Counted from the first letter of the stretch, positions 36,601-44,878 are shown. The stretch: DNA of 64,000 bases from Gimesia maris (GCF_008298035.1 NZ_CP042910.1:4975001-5039000), one strand, 5' to 3'. The notes: generated from the letters alone by a model not told the origin. Numbers and translations are program-made.

Positions 36601-36687
36601 GAGGGGGCCCGTGTCAGCCTGCGGATTATGGAATACATCATCAGCGAACAAATCGACAAAGCACTGGCGGCGAAGAATTCAAAGTAA
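33679..36687 (+). CDS. M56 BlaR1-like sensor fused to a CXXC-less thioredoxin-fold domain
   Basis: This is a 1,002-aa protein; the ATG at 33679 has AAGGAG 6 nt upstream. Helices lie at about residues 10-25, 35-50, 155-178 and 368-388. The M56 site is LLHELAHYRRRD (about 255-259) with Glu in ITEEACCDAWV. Outside the membrane, residues about 400-800 form a mixed alpha/beta region with a WIDPSRGYLPLRIEW segment. Residues about 810-960 resemble a redoxin/TlpA domain (NLADFRGKVVVLLFLGD, then FYLIDPDGRVIF). The position of the usual WCxxC reads FLGDVMHFD, so it cannot do dithiol chemistry. It may sense or bind a redox partner (inference). The two convergent neighbours are true TlpA-type thioredoxins. 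Confidence 0.88.
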   Translation: MPLLLNGMLSNILIAGGLFAVVMLLRRWIKNPAVIHLLLVLILVKLIMPAYWQPQIELFPAEAVFVEDNSSTEQTDTLTNHSDKQELLSVVESSSLQQSRAPLKNLSEHPAESDSTAQSKLIDLQNKQADSSKHTADSRWMTGFLSWNRLREISFLTALILTWGTGSIVCFLLSAIRILRFQQRLRHTQPASHDLIQQTSSLAARIGLKSVPRVELISANISPLLWVFCIRARIILPAKLLAQLNQAERETLLLHELAHYRRRDHWVRLLELLATGVYWWNPLLWWLRREIRITEEACCDAWVIQTLPDLRRAYAEVLVKAMGFVSQSQQITAATGMGSQHFLEQRLKSIMCDSVRCRLSRPLKTGIAVLALLLLPFAPIAVHSQTETETESETAVAIDTLPTVEEILNGYHANLQNLLPIEMTYRVLSQENMNCITRDQFELEAIKRFPNLDRSEITVDGKVPSEDEFRFMDISLQLKQQQLERQLTPEAIQERLREKVVEQRYFWTDGSSFHQRWPYWSDSERQQNPKLDQGPVWPPENLNQHYDSIKLISWSKANQPPLRHWFGRNKERSSLQASIGNQLKEIPSLHTSAPLGLKAYRWDEKLPTYSLDDSMSKDSDQYQIVGRSQMNGQSVILVDSFSAYPQRSQETRWRMRAWIDPSRGYLPLRIEWGVVDPSNKLISGLSHHLETLEIKQVANSYYPVKIKYQEYTLDYPTQQKRSDKLKPEERARLAQLPIPVIEGRCKTWEVVSIKANQPIEPETLALQFPEGTVYENKIDGQKYVTGKIHPLSPEPEPEPPEFVNFLEQAPPLQIQEWVDGNTRNLADFRGKVVVLLFLGDVMHFDFEQIPAENQQWLEMLKQTIKAFHTKYAEKEVVFLELYPPGTSKEKIRAFHQFRGFETHAAIDQSAPTGGVTNFQYHGGILDLSFYLIDPDGRVIFCPRFWDGELGEMYIQNAADKLSISLDSSEELSPEEGARVSLRIMEYIISEQIDKALAAKNSK

Positions 36688-36708
36688 ATTAATCAGTTCT
36701 CTAATTAT

Positions 36709-37455
36709 TCATTCCACAACAGGTTTACTTTTCTCTAATGGCAGACCGGCCAACTGCTGGTCGAGAACAAGTTTCAGTTTCTCGAGATCGTCTTCATAAA
36801 AACCAACCGAGGAGAAGACCACTTTCCCACCAGGAGAGATCACCAGGGTCCGTGGAATCAGTTCGTGGGCGAATTGGGAATAGATCTCTCGTTCGGGGTC
36901 GGGAGCGACGGGAAAGGTGAAATCGAATTCCTCACAGAATTGTTTTACCTTCTCCTCTGTTTCCTCTCGTCCGATTACCAGCAGACGAAAACCCGGATTG
37001 CTCTTGTGTTCATCCCAGATCTGCTGAATATACGGCAATTCCAGACGACAGGGGCCACACCAGTTCGAATAAAAATTGATCAACACCACTTCGCCCCGCG
37101 CCGCTGCTAAGGAAAACAACTCGCCGTCTATCGTTGCTACAGAAAAGTCAGGCGCTGTGTCGCCAACCAGTACAATGGATGTTTTGGTAAGCCGCTCCTC
37201 CAGGAATGCATTCTCTTCTGCGATTTTCTCGCGGACCAGGGACGGTAAAAAGATCCAGAAGTTAACAACGTAAAGCAGTGCATAAAGTCCGAGTATCGTA
37301 ATGACTGAGGATAGAAGTCGAAGTGCATGTCCTCTTCGCTTTGGCGTTTTCCAACGTAACAACATAAAACCCAGCGAAAACACCAACACACCAATGGCAA
37401 TATACATTGCAATCGCTATGAAATTAACAACCAGATTGTATGTCTCTCCGCTCAT
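36709..37455 (-). CDS. Membrane-anchored TlpA/ResA-type thioredoxin (copy 1)
   Basis: This 248-aa protein has two N-terminal membrane helices (about residues 10-33 and 47-72), then a periplasmic thioredoxin domain from about 95. The active site is WCGPC at 132-136 in INFYSNWCGPCRLELPYI, followed by the cis-Pro region IPRTLVISPGGKVVF. Such proteins reduce or oxidise disulfides of exported proteins. Layout, motif position and length are the same as in the next gene, so they are tandem duplicates. It lies 54 bp downstream of that copy in one probable operon and converges on the M56-thioredoxin-fold gene. Confidence 0.92.
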   Translation of the reverse strand: MSGETYNLVVNFIAIAMYIAIGVLVFSLGFMLLRWKTPKRRGHALRLLSSVITILGLYALLYVVNFWIFLPSLVREKIAEENAFLEERLTKTSIVLVGDTAPDFSVATIDGELFSLAAARGEVVLINFYSNWCGPCRLELPYIQQIWDEHKSNPGFRLLVIGREETEEKVKQFCEEFDFTFPVAPDPEREIYSQFAHELIPRTLVISPGGKVVFSSVGFYEDDLEKLKLVLDQQLAGLPLEKSKPVVE

Positions 37456-37509
37456 AAATCACCATAGCTATGACCACAGCACAAAATAAATAATGCGATG
37501 CTGTTCAAC

Positions 37510-38256
37510 TCACTCTGCAACCGTTTTGTTTTTCGCATCTGGCAGACCGGCCAGTTGCTCGTCCAGCAGAGCTTCCAGCTTCGGGACATCCGGTTCGTAA
37601 AAGCCGACCTGGGAAAAGATGATGGTTCCTTCTGGAGAAATCACCAGTGTCCGTGGAATCAAATCGTGGGCAAACATCGAAAACACGACACGATCCGGGT
37701 CGGGGGCCGCAGGGAATGTGAAACCGTTCTCTTCACAGAACAGCTTCACGGTTTCCAGCGTTTCTTCGCGACCGATCACCCGCAGTCGAAAACGGGGATT
37801 AACTTTGCGCGCTTCCCAGATTTTCTGAATATGAGGCAATTCCAGGCGACAGGGGCCACACCACGTTGCGAAGAAATTGATCAGCACCACATCGCCTCGT
37901 GCCTCTGACATCGAAAATTCTTTATCGTCCGTCATCGTGAGTGTAAATTCAGGAGCCTCGTCCCCTACCTTCAGAACAGACGATTCATCAAGCTGTTTTG
38001 CACGTCCCGACTCATGCTCTGCTATTTGCTGTTCACGCAAAGTGGGCATCAGCATCCCCCAGAAAATCGCCTGTTGTACCACGATGCAGCCGAAAATGAT
38101 CCCCAGCGAAAGCAGCAGCCGCAGGATGTGGCGGCCTCGTCGCGGTGTCCTCCATTGAATGATCATGCCAAAAAACGAAACGATCATGACACAGATCGCG
38201 ACGAAGGCACCAATCTCTAGAGCGAATAGAATCGAGTTGTAGGTGGAGATACTCAT
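37510..38256 (-). CDS. Membrane-anchored TlpA/ResA-type thioredoxin (copy 2)
   Basis: This 248-aa protein has helices at about residues 10-33 and 46-70 and WCGPC at 132-136 (INFFATWCGPCRLELPHI). The distal IPRTLVISPEGTIIF segment contains the cis-Pro. It is predicted to act outside the inner membrane as a thiol-disulfide oxidoreductase. Its ATG overlaps the stop of the upstream propeller gene by 4 nt (ATGA), indicating translational coupling. Its sequence has diverged clearly from copy 1 in the linker (residues 75-95), so the duplication is not very recent. Confidence 0.93.
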   Translation of the reverse strand: MSISTYNSILFALEIGAFVAICVMIVSFFGMIIQWRTPRRGRHILRLLLSLGIIFGCIVVQQAIFWGMLMPTLREQQIAEHESGRAKQLDESSVLKVGDEAPEFTLTMTDDKEFSMSEARGDVVLINFFATWCGPCRLELPHIQKIWEARKVNPRFRLRVIGREETLETVKLFCEENGFTFPAAPDPDRVVFSMFAHDLIPRTLVISPEGTIIFSQVGFYEPDVPKLEALLDEQLAGLPDAKNKTVAE

Positions 38257-39197
38257 GGTTTTTGTGCTTTGAGTTGTTTACGAATCAGTGAGGATTGAGA
38301 ATCATCCAGAATCTGCCAGCATGCCAGACCGTTACCGACCAGATCGAATTCGTCAAACTGCCAGACGACATTTCTGTCAGCGTCCAGTTCGATGATCTGC
38401 GGATTCTCCGGACCGGCGTGACAGTTGCCAATCACGATGTGGCCGTTCTCCAGTTCCTGCAGACAGGTGGTCCATTTGAGCTCGATTTCCGTCCCTGGCA
38501 CTTTACCCTGGATCTCCCAGACCGTCTCTTTCTCAGAATTCACTTCGCGAATACTGTTACCACTGCCGGACGCGATCAGCGTATTGCCGTTCTTCAAACG
38601 AATCGCGCCATACACACGGGTTTTGATCAGGTAGTCCCAGATCATTTTGCCGTCCCGATTGTATTCGGTCACCACACCAGGCTGTTCAGAACAGACCAGG
38701 TATGTTCCCCTCGGCGTAATTCGCATCAGACGGGTGGATTGCGTCCCCCCTTTCTTGAGAGGGAACTGATGCACAAGTTTACCCTGTGGATCGACTTCGA
38801 TGATGCGTCCCACGCCACTTTCCACGATCACCGTATTTCCATTGGGAAGTCGGGAGAACGCATGCACGTCCACACGTTTACCGGCATTGCCATTCATCGT
38901 TGCGGAATCGTAAGCCCAGACGATTTTTTTATCGAGGGTGATTTCTTTTAGGCCGGTCCAGCTGTCGTGAAACAGGATATTACCATCAGATAGCAGTTGC
39001 ACATCGTGATGGCCGGCGTGCCCTTTCTTCGGTCCTGCTGTTTTGTAAGTCCAGAGCACCTTACCATCTGCAGAGCAGATTGCCAGAAGGTCCTTCTGAT
39101 AGGAAGCGCTCACCAGCACCAGTCGTTCCGCAGACGCAACAGCGGTTACCAGCAGACAGGTTAATAACATTACTAAAAACTGCGAGGCACGTTTCAT
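38253..39197 (-). CDS. Exported beta-propeller protein (PQQ/arylsulfotransferase-like repeats)
   Basis: This is a 314-aa protein with a signal peptide (about residues 1-23). About six repeats of roughly 45 residues follow, each with a pattern such as ADGKVLWTYKT, LDKKIVWAYDS, RDGKMIWDYLI, EKETVWEI and ADRNVVWQFDE, separated by LPNGNTVIVESG or LKNGNTLIASGSG strands. This is a propeller related to PQQ-binding-like and arylsulfotransferase repeats. No catalytic His pattern is clear, so binding is more likely than catalysis. It is the first gene of the operon that encodes the two TlpA-type thioredoxins. Confidence 0.85.
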   Translation of the reverse strand: MKRASQFLVMLLTCLLVTAVASAERLVLVSASYQKDLLAICSADGKVLWTYKTAGPKKGHAGHHDVQLLSDGNILFHDSWTGLKEITLDKKIVWAYDSATMNGNAGKRVDVHAFSRLPNGNTVIVESGVGRIIEVDPQGKLVHQFPLKKGGTQSTRLMRITPRGTYLVCSEQPGVVTEYNRDGKMIWDYLIKTRVYGAIRLKNGNTLIASGSGNSIREVNSEKETVWEIQGKVPGTEIELKWTTCLQELENGHIVIGNCHAGPENPQIIELDADRNVVWQFDEFDLVGNGLACWQILDDSQSSLIRKQLKAQKP

Positions 39198-39538
39198 GAT
39201 AACCGCTGGTCCTTACATTCGAGTGAAGATTGAACCTCAAAAGCTTATGTATCATAACCTTCCAGCAACTCAGTGGGAACACAGAACAGAATTCGTTTCA
39301 TCCCTTTCCCATCGAATCGACAGATTTTCCATTAAATTTCATTGGTTAGAATTCCTGAATCGCAGTTGATCTGGCGAATCAACTACAGTAGCCTGAAACG
39401 CAGCTGATACAATACCGTTATTCTCCAATAAAAATGATAAATAAACAGACAATCAGGCAGGCACACGGACTCTCTTTACGGTGAGAGGATTCTACGGAAC
39501 AACTGAAACATCATCTTAACCATCTGCGAGGATTTTCG
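39198..39538. promoter_or_regulatory. Divergent intergenic region with 7-bp inverted repeat
   Basis: This 341-bp region separates the propeller/TlpA operon from the FG-GAP operon. A perfect inverted repeat AGTTGAT (39364-39370) / ATCAACT (39378-39384) with a 7-nt spacer lies near its middle and could be a shared operator. The flanks are AT-rich, as expected of promoters. I see no coding sequence. Confidence 0.4.
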
Positions 39539-40864
39539 ATGACTTCACGCCGCCTGCTTCCATTGTGCGTCTTCTGTTTCTATCTGATCTCTTCCATTCC
39601 GATCTTTGCGGATGACCAGTTTGAACAACCGGTTCGTCTGAAAGCAGAAGGAAAAATCATCGATACCGGCGCCGCCTGGGGACACAGCAGCCCTTGTATT
39701 GAAGACCTGGACGGCGATGGCCTCAAAGATCTGATGGTGGGCGATTTCAGTGGCACGTTTCGTTACTACAAAAATGTGGGGCGCAGTGATGCCCCGGTTT
39801 ATATGGATATGGGGAAAGTTCAGGCGGATGGCAAGGACGCGAAAGTCAACATCTACTGCTGCGTCGGCGGACAACCCCGATTTGTCGATCTGGACGACGA
39901 TGGCATCCGGGATTTCATCAGCAGTTCTTATGATCCGGGTACCTGCTTCTATTTTCGTGGACTGCCCGATCACAAATTCGCCGCACCTGTCGAACTGAAA
40001 GACAAAGCGGGCGTCCCCGTCCGCAGCAGCGTCAAACAGAAACAGGATTACCAGTCGTTCGGCAGTTTTTACGCTCCGGTCGACTGGGATGCGGACGGCG
40101 ATTTCGATCTGCTGATTGGCTGCTTTGACGGTCATCTGAAACTGCGCCTCAACGAAGGAGATGCAAAAAAGTATGCCTTTACTGCTGAGAACCAGACTGT
40201 CAATGCAGATGGAAAACCACTGGAGGTGGAAAAACACTGCTGTCCGGTCATCGCCGACTGGGACCAGGACGGCCTGTGGGACATTCTGGCAGGCAGTGAT
40301 GCAGGGAGCGTCACCTGGTTTCGCAATACAGGCTCGAAAACCGCACCTCAGTTTGCAGCAGGAAAAACTCTCATCTCCAAACATGACGGGAACGGCTATA
40401 ACCAGGTGATCTGGAATGAAGATGAGATTGTTCCCGGCATTCGCGCGCAGATTGAAGTCGTCGACTATAACCAGGATGGCAAGCTGGATCTCATTCTCGG
40501 TGATTTCACTACGACTTACGATTTTCGTAAAGACCTGACGAAAGATGAAAAAAAACAGGTTGAGCGCATACTGTCCGAAGCGGAAACGATCGGCAAAGCG
40601 TATGGCAAAAAAATCGAAGCCTTGCGGGAGGATTTCAAAAAACGCTATCCCGGTGATGAACTTTATAGCGACAAAGCGACAAAAGAATGGTCGGAAGCTT
40701 ATAAGGCCCTTAAAGACAGCCCTGAAGCCAAAGCGAGTGAGAAATACGATGCGGAATTCGTAAAGCAGATGCGTCCCTTCCTGGCAAGTATGCGCGGCAA
40801 GGGAAACCGCAGTTTCGATCTGGCAAAGTCCCACGGTTACGTCTGGCTGTATTTGAGGAAATAA
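39539..40864 (+). CDS. Exported FG-GAP/VCBS repeat protein
   Basis: This is a 441-aa protein with a signal peptide (about residues 1-24). At least five calcium-type repeats follow, for example IEDLDGDGLKDLMVGDFSG, FVDLDDDGIRDFISSS, DWDADGDFDLLIGCFDG, DWDQDGLWDILAGSDAG and DYNQDGKLDLILGDF. These build an integrin-alpha-like propeller on the cell surface or in the periplasm. Residues about 325-425 are a charged helical segment after the propeller. The stop codon overlaps the next gene's ATG by one base (TAATG), so the two are coupled. A GAGGA ribosome binding site is present. Confidence 0.9.
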   Translation: MTSRRLLPLCVFCFYLISSIPIFADDQFEQPVRLKAEGKIIDTGAAWGHSSPCIEDLDGDGLKDLMVGDFSGTFRYYKNVGRSDAPVYMDMGKVQADGKDAKVNIYCCVGGQPRFVDLDDDGIRDFISSSYDPGTCFYFRGLPDHKFAAPVELKDKAGVPVRSSVKQKQDYQSFGSFYAPVDWDADGDFDLLIGCFDGHLKLRLNEGDAKKYAFTAENQTVNADGKPLEVEKHCCPVIADWDQDGLWDILAGSDAGSVTWFRNTGSKTAPQFAAGKTLISKHDGNGYNQVIWNEDEIVPGIRAQIEVVDYNQDGKLDLILGDFTTTYDFRKDLTKDEKKQVERILSEAETIGKAYGKKIEALREDFKKRYPGDELYSDKATKEWSEAYKALKDSPEAKASEKYDAEFVKQMRPFLASMRGKGNRSFDLAKSHGYVWLYLRK

Positions 40865-41508
40865 TGAACGCTCTGCTTTTGAACCGACAACCTGTTTTCA
40901 GTATTCCTGCCATCTTGTCGCTGATTTGCCTGGGCTGTTTTCTGTTGACAGTCTCAGGCTGTGAGCAGGCTTCTGACCAGAAAGTGATTCCGGAAAGCAG
41001 CACCACTGTGAATCAACCTGAGGTGGAAACCAGTGTTCCCCCTGCAAGTCAGCAGGTAAGCCAGACCGTGATTTCTGATCGCGTGGAGGGTCAGCAGGTT
41101 GCGGTTCTGCTTGAAATTCCACATCAACAAGTAAAACCGGGAGCAAGCTTCCCTGTGACAGTGAAGTTTGATATTGCCCCCTTGTGGGAAATCCGGTCGC
41201 TGGAGGCACAACCCGAAAATGTCGCCACGCAACTCAAACTGGAATTGCCTGACGGATTTGAGACTCAAGGGGACTGGCAGACTCCCCCAACCGGTCGTTC
41301 CCAGTCGGCTGACAGCCACCCCGTTTATTCAGGCCAGGTCGAATTTCAACAGATGATTCTGGTAACGAAAGAGGCCCAGCCTGGTGAATATGAAATCAGC
41401 AGCCAGGTGCAATACCAGGCCTGCGATGAATTTCGCTGCTTGAGCCCGACGCAAAAGAGACTACATGTTACCATTCTAGTGGACCGACTCAATTCAGTAA
41501 AAGAATGA
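40864..41508 (+). CDS. Lipoprotein resembling the DsbD N-terminal domain
   Basis: This is a 214-aa protein with a lipobox (LTVSGC, Cys about 33). The soluble part has an immunoglobulin-like beta pattern and ends with VQYQACDEFRCLSPTQKRLHV. The paired cysteines in a YxACdxxxCLxP setting are characteristic of the DsbD alpha domain, which passes electrons from the membrane part of DsbD to periplasmic partners. No DsbD membrane domain is in the window. Its coupling to the FG-GAP gene and proximity to two TlpA thioredoxins point to envelope thiol exchange (inference). Confidence 0.72.
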   Translation: MNALLLNRQPVFSIPAILSLICLGCFLLTVSGCEQASDQKVIPESSTTVNQPEVETSVPPASQQVSQTVISDRVEGQQVAVLLEIPHQQVKPGASFPVTVKFDIAPLWEIRSLEAQPENVATQLKLELPDGFETQGDWQTPPTGRSQSADSHPVYSGQVEFQQMILVTKEAQPGEYEISSQVQYQACDEFRCLSPTQKRLHVTILVDRLNSVKE

Positions 41509-41526
41509 GAGAAGTGACCCATCGGC

Positions 41527-43014
41527 TTACCGATTGATGTGGCAGATCTGTTCGGTCTTATTGATTTTTTTCAGTAATTTCTGAACAGCTGCATCTGAGA
41601 CAGCAGTTTGTTTTAGATTGAGTTCGAATAGTTTTGTCATCTTATTAAAGAACTTCAAGCTGGCGTCGGTCACTGCTGTATTATTGAGTGATAATATTTG
41701 CAAACCAGTCAAACCCTGCAATTGACTGAAACCAGCATCTGTCAATTTCGTATCATCCAGATAGAGTACCAGCATATCGGATTTCGTTTTAATAATTTCC
41801 AGACTGCAATCTGTGATGTCAGTCCCGTTCAATTGAATTGACTTCAAGGCAGGTAATTCCATTAAAGTCTGGACGCCCTGGTCTGATATTTGGCAATTAT
41901 TGAGTGATAAACCGAACAACATGTTCATTGAGGTCAAATATTTTAGTCCGGCGTCGGTCACCTCAGTGTTACTTAAATCAAGAGTTAACTCAATATGCGA
42001 TTTTCCTAAGATAGATAAGCCCGCATCAGTTATTTGATTGCCTGACAGATTAATTGATGACCATTGTTTTCCGTTTTGCAGCAGGTATATCAACCCTGCA
42101 TCAGTAATCTGATTATTGGATACATCCAACATTTCCAAGCTGGGAAAGTCAACGATTTGCGACAGACCATCATCAGTCAGCTGAGTCTGATCCAAATACA
42201 GCCTCTTCAAAGCCGGTAACTCCTTCAGATATTTGATGTCAGCATCAGTAATATCTGTTTCTGAAAGGATCAGTTTACTTAATCGAGTAAGTCGCTCTAA
42301 TTTTTTGAGCCCCGCACCAGTGATTTTTGTTTCATTGAGAAAGAGTTCCTCCAATTGATCCAGATTTCTGAGAGCAGTTAATCCTGAGTCCGTAATTTCA
42401 GTCTCATTAAGCATGAGAGATTTGAGATTTTTCAAACCCTGAATTTGCTGCATTCCCTCATCCGTAATTTGAGTTTCATGAAGATAGAGCCTTTCCAACT
42501 TTTTGAATTGACTGACATATTGAAGACCACGATCAGAAACTGCAGTCTTTCCTACATTTAACGTATTCAGGTCTGAACTATTTGAAAAATGCTTTAGAGA
42601 TTCATCTGTAATTTTTGTTCCACCAAGAGTTAATTCAACAAGCTTTACTTGCGGAAGTTGCTGGATACCAGCATCAGAGATCTGGTTGTTTGTAATATAC
42701 AGACTTTGTAAACCCTGTAAATCTCGAAGTAGTGTCAAACCCTGATCCGTAATTTCGGTACCGATAATCCACAAGGAGGTAACCTCAGTCAGTTTGCTGA
42801 CATGGACAAGGATCGAATCGTCTACTGGAATTTCATTTAACATCACCATACTGACCGTTTTGTCTCCCAGATTTCCGGTACTTTCATCCGTTCCCGGTGC
42901 AAAGATGACTTTACCCCCCGCATCTCTGATGGCCTGAATTGCTTTATCTCGAGGAGACTGCATACATCCCTGGCAGATAAAACAGCACAGCACTAAAATC
43001 ATATTTTTTTTCAT
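41527..43014 (-). CDS. Leucine-rich repeat lipoprotein
   Basis: This is a 495-aa protein. It has a short signal with a lipobox-like end (CCFICQGC, Cys about 17). About 16 leucine-rich repeats of 23-24 residues span about 75-485, each of the form LxxLxxLxLxxTxITDxGL. These resemble cysteine-containing-type bacterial LRRs that fold as a solenoid. The frequent ITDAGL and VSDRGL units give a regular array. Surface binding is likely, with no catalytic part. It converges on the DsbD-like gene with only 18 bp between stops. Confidence 0.9.
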   Translation of the reverse strand: MKKNMILVLCCFICQGCMQSPRDKAIQAIRDAGGKVIFAPGTDESTGNLGDKTVSMVMLNEIPVDDSILVHVSKLTEVTSLWIIGTEITDQGLTLLRDLQGLQSLYITNNQISDAGIQQLPQVKLVELTLGGTKITDESLKHFSNSSDLNTLNVGKTAVSDRGLQYVSQFKKLERLYLHETQITDEGMQQIQGLKNLKSLMLNETEITDSGLTALRNLDQLEELFLNETKITGAGLKKLERLTRLSKLILSETDITDADIKYLKELPALKRLYLDQTQLTDDGLSQIVDFPSLEMLDVSNNQITDAGLIYLLQNGKQWSSINLSGNQITDAGLSILGKSHIELTLDLSNTEVTDAGLKYLTSMNMLFGLSLNNCQISDQGVQTLMELPALKSIQLNGTDITDCSLEIIKTKSDMLVLYLDDTKLTDAGFSQLQGLTGLQILSLNNTAVTDASLKFFNKMTKLFELNLKQTAVSDAAVQKLLKKINKTEQICHINR

Positions 43015-43093
43015 TGTGATTCTCTGGTGAGTATCAAACTATTTTGAGTAACTATCAATTGATCAACCTCAATGCAATAGTTTCAAGTGAAAT

Positions 43094-43696
43094 CTACCCG
43101 CTGTCCCAGCGTTCTCCCACGAAGCTGTCATTGATCGCTTCAATTTGTGTGCGGATGGCAGCAATGCGTTCGTGATGCAATCCCAGAGTGACAATATTAA
43201 ACGCCGCCTCCGGACTGGGATTGTGATAGTATTCTTCCGGTGTCCGCGCAGGCATCCTCGTGTCGAGGGGAAAATCAGTGACTCTGACAAATGCCAGGAT
43301 ACAGCAGATACGCTGGTCGTTGTTTAACTCATTGCTCTGAGGAATGACAGTACTTTCATTTTCCAGTTCCAGCAGTCGGTTCCAGACAGAATGTATAACC
43401 TGAGTATCGTCGTCAAACAAATCGACTAAACAGGCAGGAAGAAATTTCAGAAACCCCCAATATGACATGAATACCGGCGCTTCATGGTGAATTGAGATCA
43501 ACCTGTGATCCAGCTGATCCCAGGTCTTCCCTGAAAAGTCCCGGATGATTTCATCGTAGTCATCCCCCCGGGCATGTACTAACTGTTCGCCATCAATGTC
43601 CGCAAAGTGTGATTGCGGGGGAAAAGAGTCATAGATACTGTCGATGACAATTTCCCGGTAATTACGATTCCAGTCTCTGTTTTTGACAACGATCAT
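43094..43696 (-). CDS. DUF6714-like hypothetical protein
   Basis: This is a 200-aa cytoplasmic protein. The pattern DSIYDSFPPQSHFADIDGE, followed by W-x-x-L-x-x-R-L and an APVFMSYWGFLKFLPACLVDLFDDD segment, matches what I recall of the DUF6714 family. Function unknown. Its ATG overlaps by 4 nt the stop of a 70-codon upstream frame, suggesting coupling. It lies 79 bp from the LRR gene on the same strand. Confidence 0.6.
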   Translation of the reverse strand: MIVVKNRDWNRNYREIVIDSIYDSFPPQSHFADIDGEQLVHARGDDYDEIIRDFSGKTWDQLDHRLISIHHEAPVFMSYWGFLKFLPACLVDLFDDDTQVIHSVWNRLLELENESTVIPQSNELNNDQRICCILAFVRVTDFPLDTRMPARTPEEYYHNPSPEAAFNIVTLGLHHERIAAIRTQIEAINDSFVGERWDSG

Positions 43697-43905
43697 ACTA
43701 ATGTTTCTTTATGCGATGGATACATACTTCTCAGCTTCCATTGTAACACATTGAGTCTCTGTCGAACGGTATGTCTCTCTTTATCAGTTAATGCCGGAAT
43801 TTGGTTCCCCTTTTTTGCAAAACGCTGGTAGCAATACCATTTCGGTTTGCGTTTTAATAAACAGGGGGTGAGATCCTGATTCGAAACGACAACATCCGCT
43901 CTCAT
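43693..43905 (-). CDS. Small basic ORF coupled to the DUF6714-like gene
   Basis: This 70-residue frame is rich in Arg/Lys and contains KPKWYCYQRFAKKGNQIPAL and ERHTVRQRLNVLQWKL. No family is recognised. The support is positional: its TGA overlaps the next ATG as ATGA. A ribosome binding site is not evident and the upstream region is AT-rich. It may be a real leader gene or chance. Confidence 0.4.
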   Translation of the reverse strand: MRADVVVSNQDLTPCLLKRKPKWYCYQRFAKKGNQIPALTDKERHTVRQRLNVLQWKLRSMYPSHKETLV

Positions 43906-44092
43906 AAACTGTTATTATATTATGAGATACAGCTCAGACCATGAGTCCATGTATTTATTCCTGTCTTAAAACATTCGTTTTGGAAACTTCAGTTTCCAGC
44001 AGCTGACGCTATTAAGCGAGCAATCCACTGCAGTATCGGGCCAACTGTATTTTTTAGTTTGACACCTGTTGTCCGATAGGGGGATTTTACGT

Positions 44093-44758
44093 ATGCGAAA
44101 ATTCAGTATGTTACTTACAATTCTGGCGTTATCCATGTTTTCCACAGACGCTTTTGCCCAGCGAGGCGGTGGTGGTGGAGGAGGCGGCCCCCGCGGTGGT
44201 GGAGGCGGCGGAGGCCAACAGATGGGTCAGCAAGGTGGCGGAGGAGGTCAGTGCCAGCAGGGAGGTGGAGGTGCGCAGATGGGTGGCAGTATGATGCGTG
44301 GCGGAGGAGGCATGACAGGGACGCAGACTACCACCACGGATACCGCAGAACTGGTCACACAGATGATGTTGAGTCTGGATCAGAACCGGGATGGCATGAT
44401 CGTCGGCAATGAAGTTCCTCCTAAGATGCGATCCAAAGTAAAAGACGCCGATGCCAATGGTGACGGCGTTTTGAACCGCATGGAACAGCTGGCCGTCATC
44501 GATCGCACCAAAATGCTCAGCGGCCGTTCCGACGTCAATGGACTTGGACTGAACGAAGATATTTTCAAGCGACTGGATACCAATCTGGACACCGTCGTCA
44601 GTCCAGACGAAGTTCCACGCTCTCTGCAGCGACTCTTCCGCACGCTTGACACCAACCGAGACGGGATCATCGATACCGATGAAAAGAAGGCAGCCCTGTA
44701 TAAGATCAAAGGGAGACTGAACCCGGACACCACACGAACGAAAGACCCTAATAGTTAG
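44093..44758 (+). CDS. Exported Gly-rich EF-hand protein
   Basis: This is a 221-aa protein with a signal peptide (about residues 1-20, ending DAFAQ). A glycine/glutamine-rich low-complexity region (about 21-85, many GGG runs) follows. Four EF-hand loops come next: DQNRDGMIVGNE, DANGDGVLNRME, DTNLDTVVSPDE (lacking the central Gly) and DTNRDGIIDTDE. Calcium binding outside the cytoplasm is expected. Such modular EF-hand proteins are common in planctomycetes. AGGGGGA lies 9 nt before the ATG at 44093; an earlier in-frame ATG at 44069 is less likely. Confidence 0.88.
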   Translation: MRKFSMLLTILALSMFSTDAFAQRGGGGGGGGPRGGGGGGGQQMGQQGGGGGQCQQGGGGAQMGGSMMRGGGGMTGTQTTTTDTAELVTQMMLSLDQNRDGMIVGNEVPPKMRSKVKDADANGDGVLNRMEQLAVIDRTKMLSGRSDVNGLGLNEDIFKRLDTNLDTVVSPDEVPRSLQRLFRTLDTNRDGIIDTDEKKAALYKIKGRLNPDTTRTKDPNS

Positions 44759-44878
44759 AGTTCACCCTGTAGAATCTGAGCGATTTCCAATCTATTTGAC
44801 TCGTACCAAACAGCCTGGGAGACGTTACAGTAAAACGGGGCGCAGGTTAAATGTGTGCTGATGGTCCACATCATCGCT

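Noticed and set aside
31042-36687. Beta-lactam resistance operons, suggested by BlaI/BlaR1-like pairs
   Set aside because: Neither M56 protein has a penicillin-binding sensor domain and no beta-lactamase or PBP gene is nearby.
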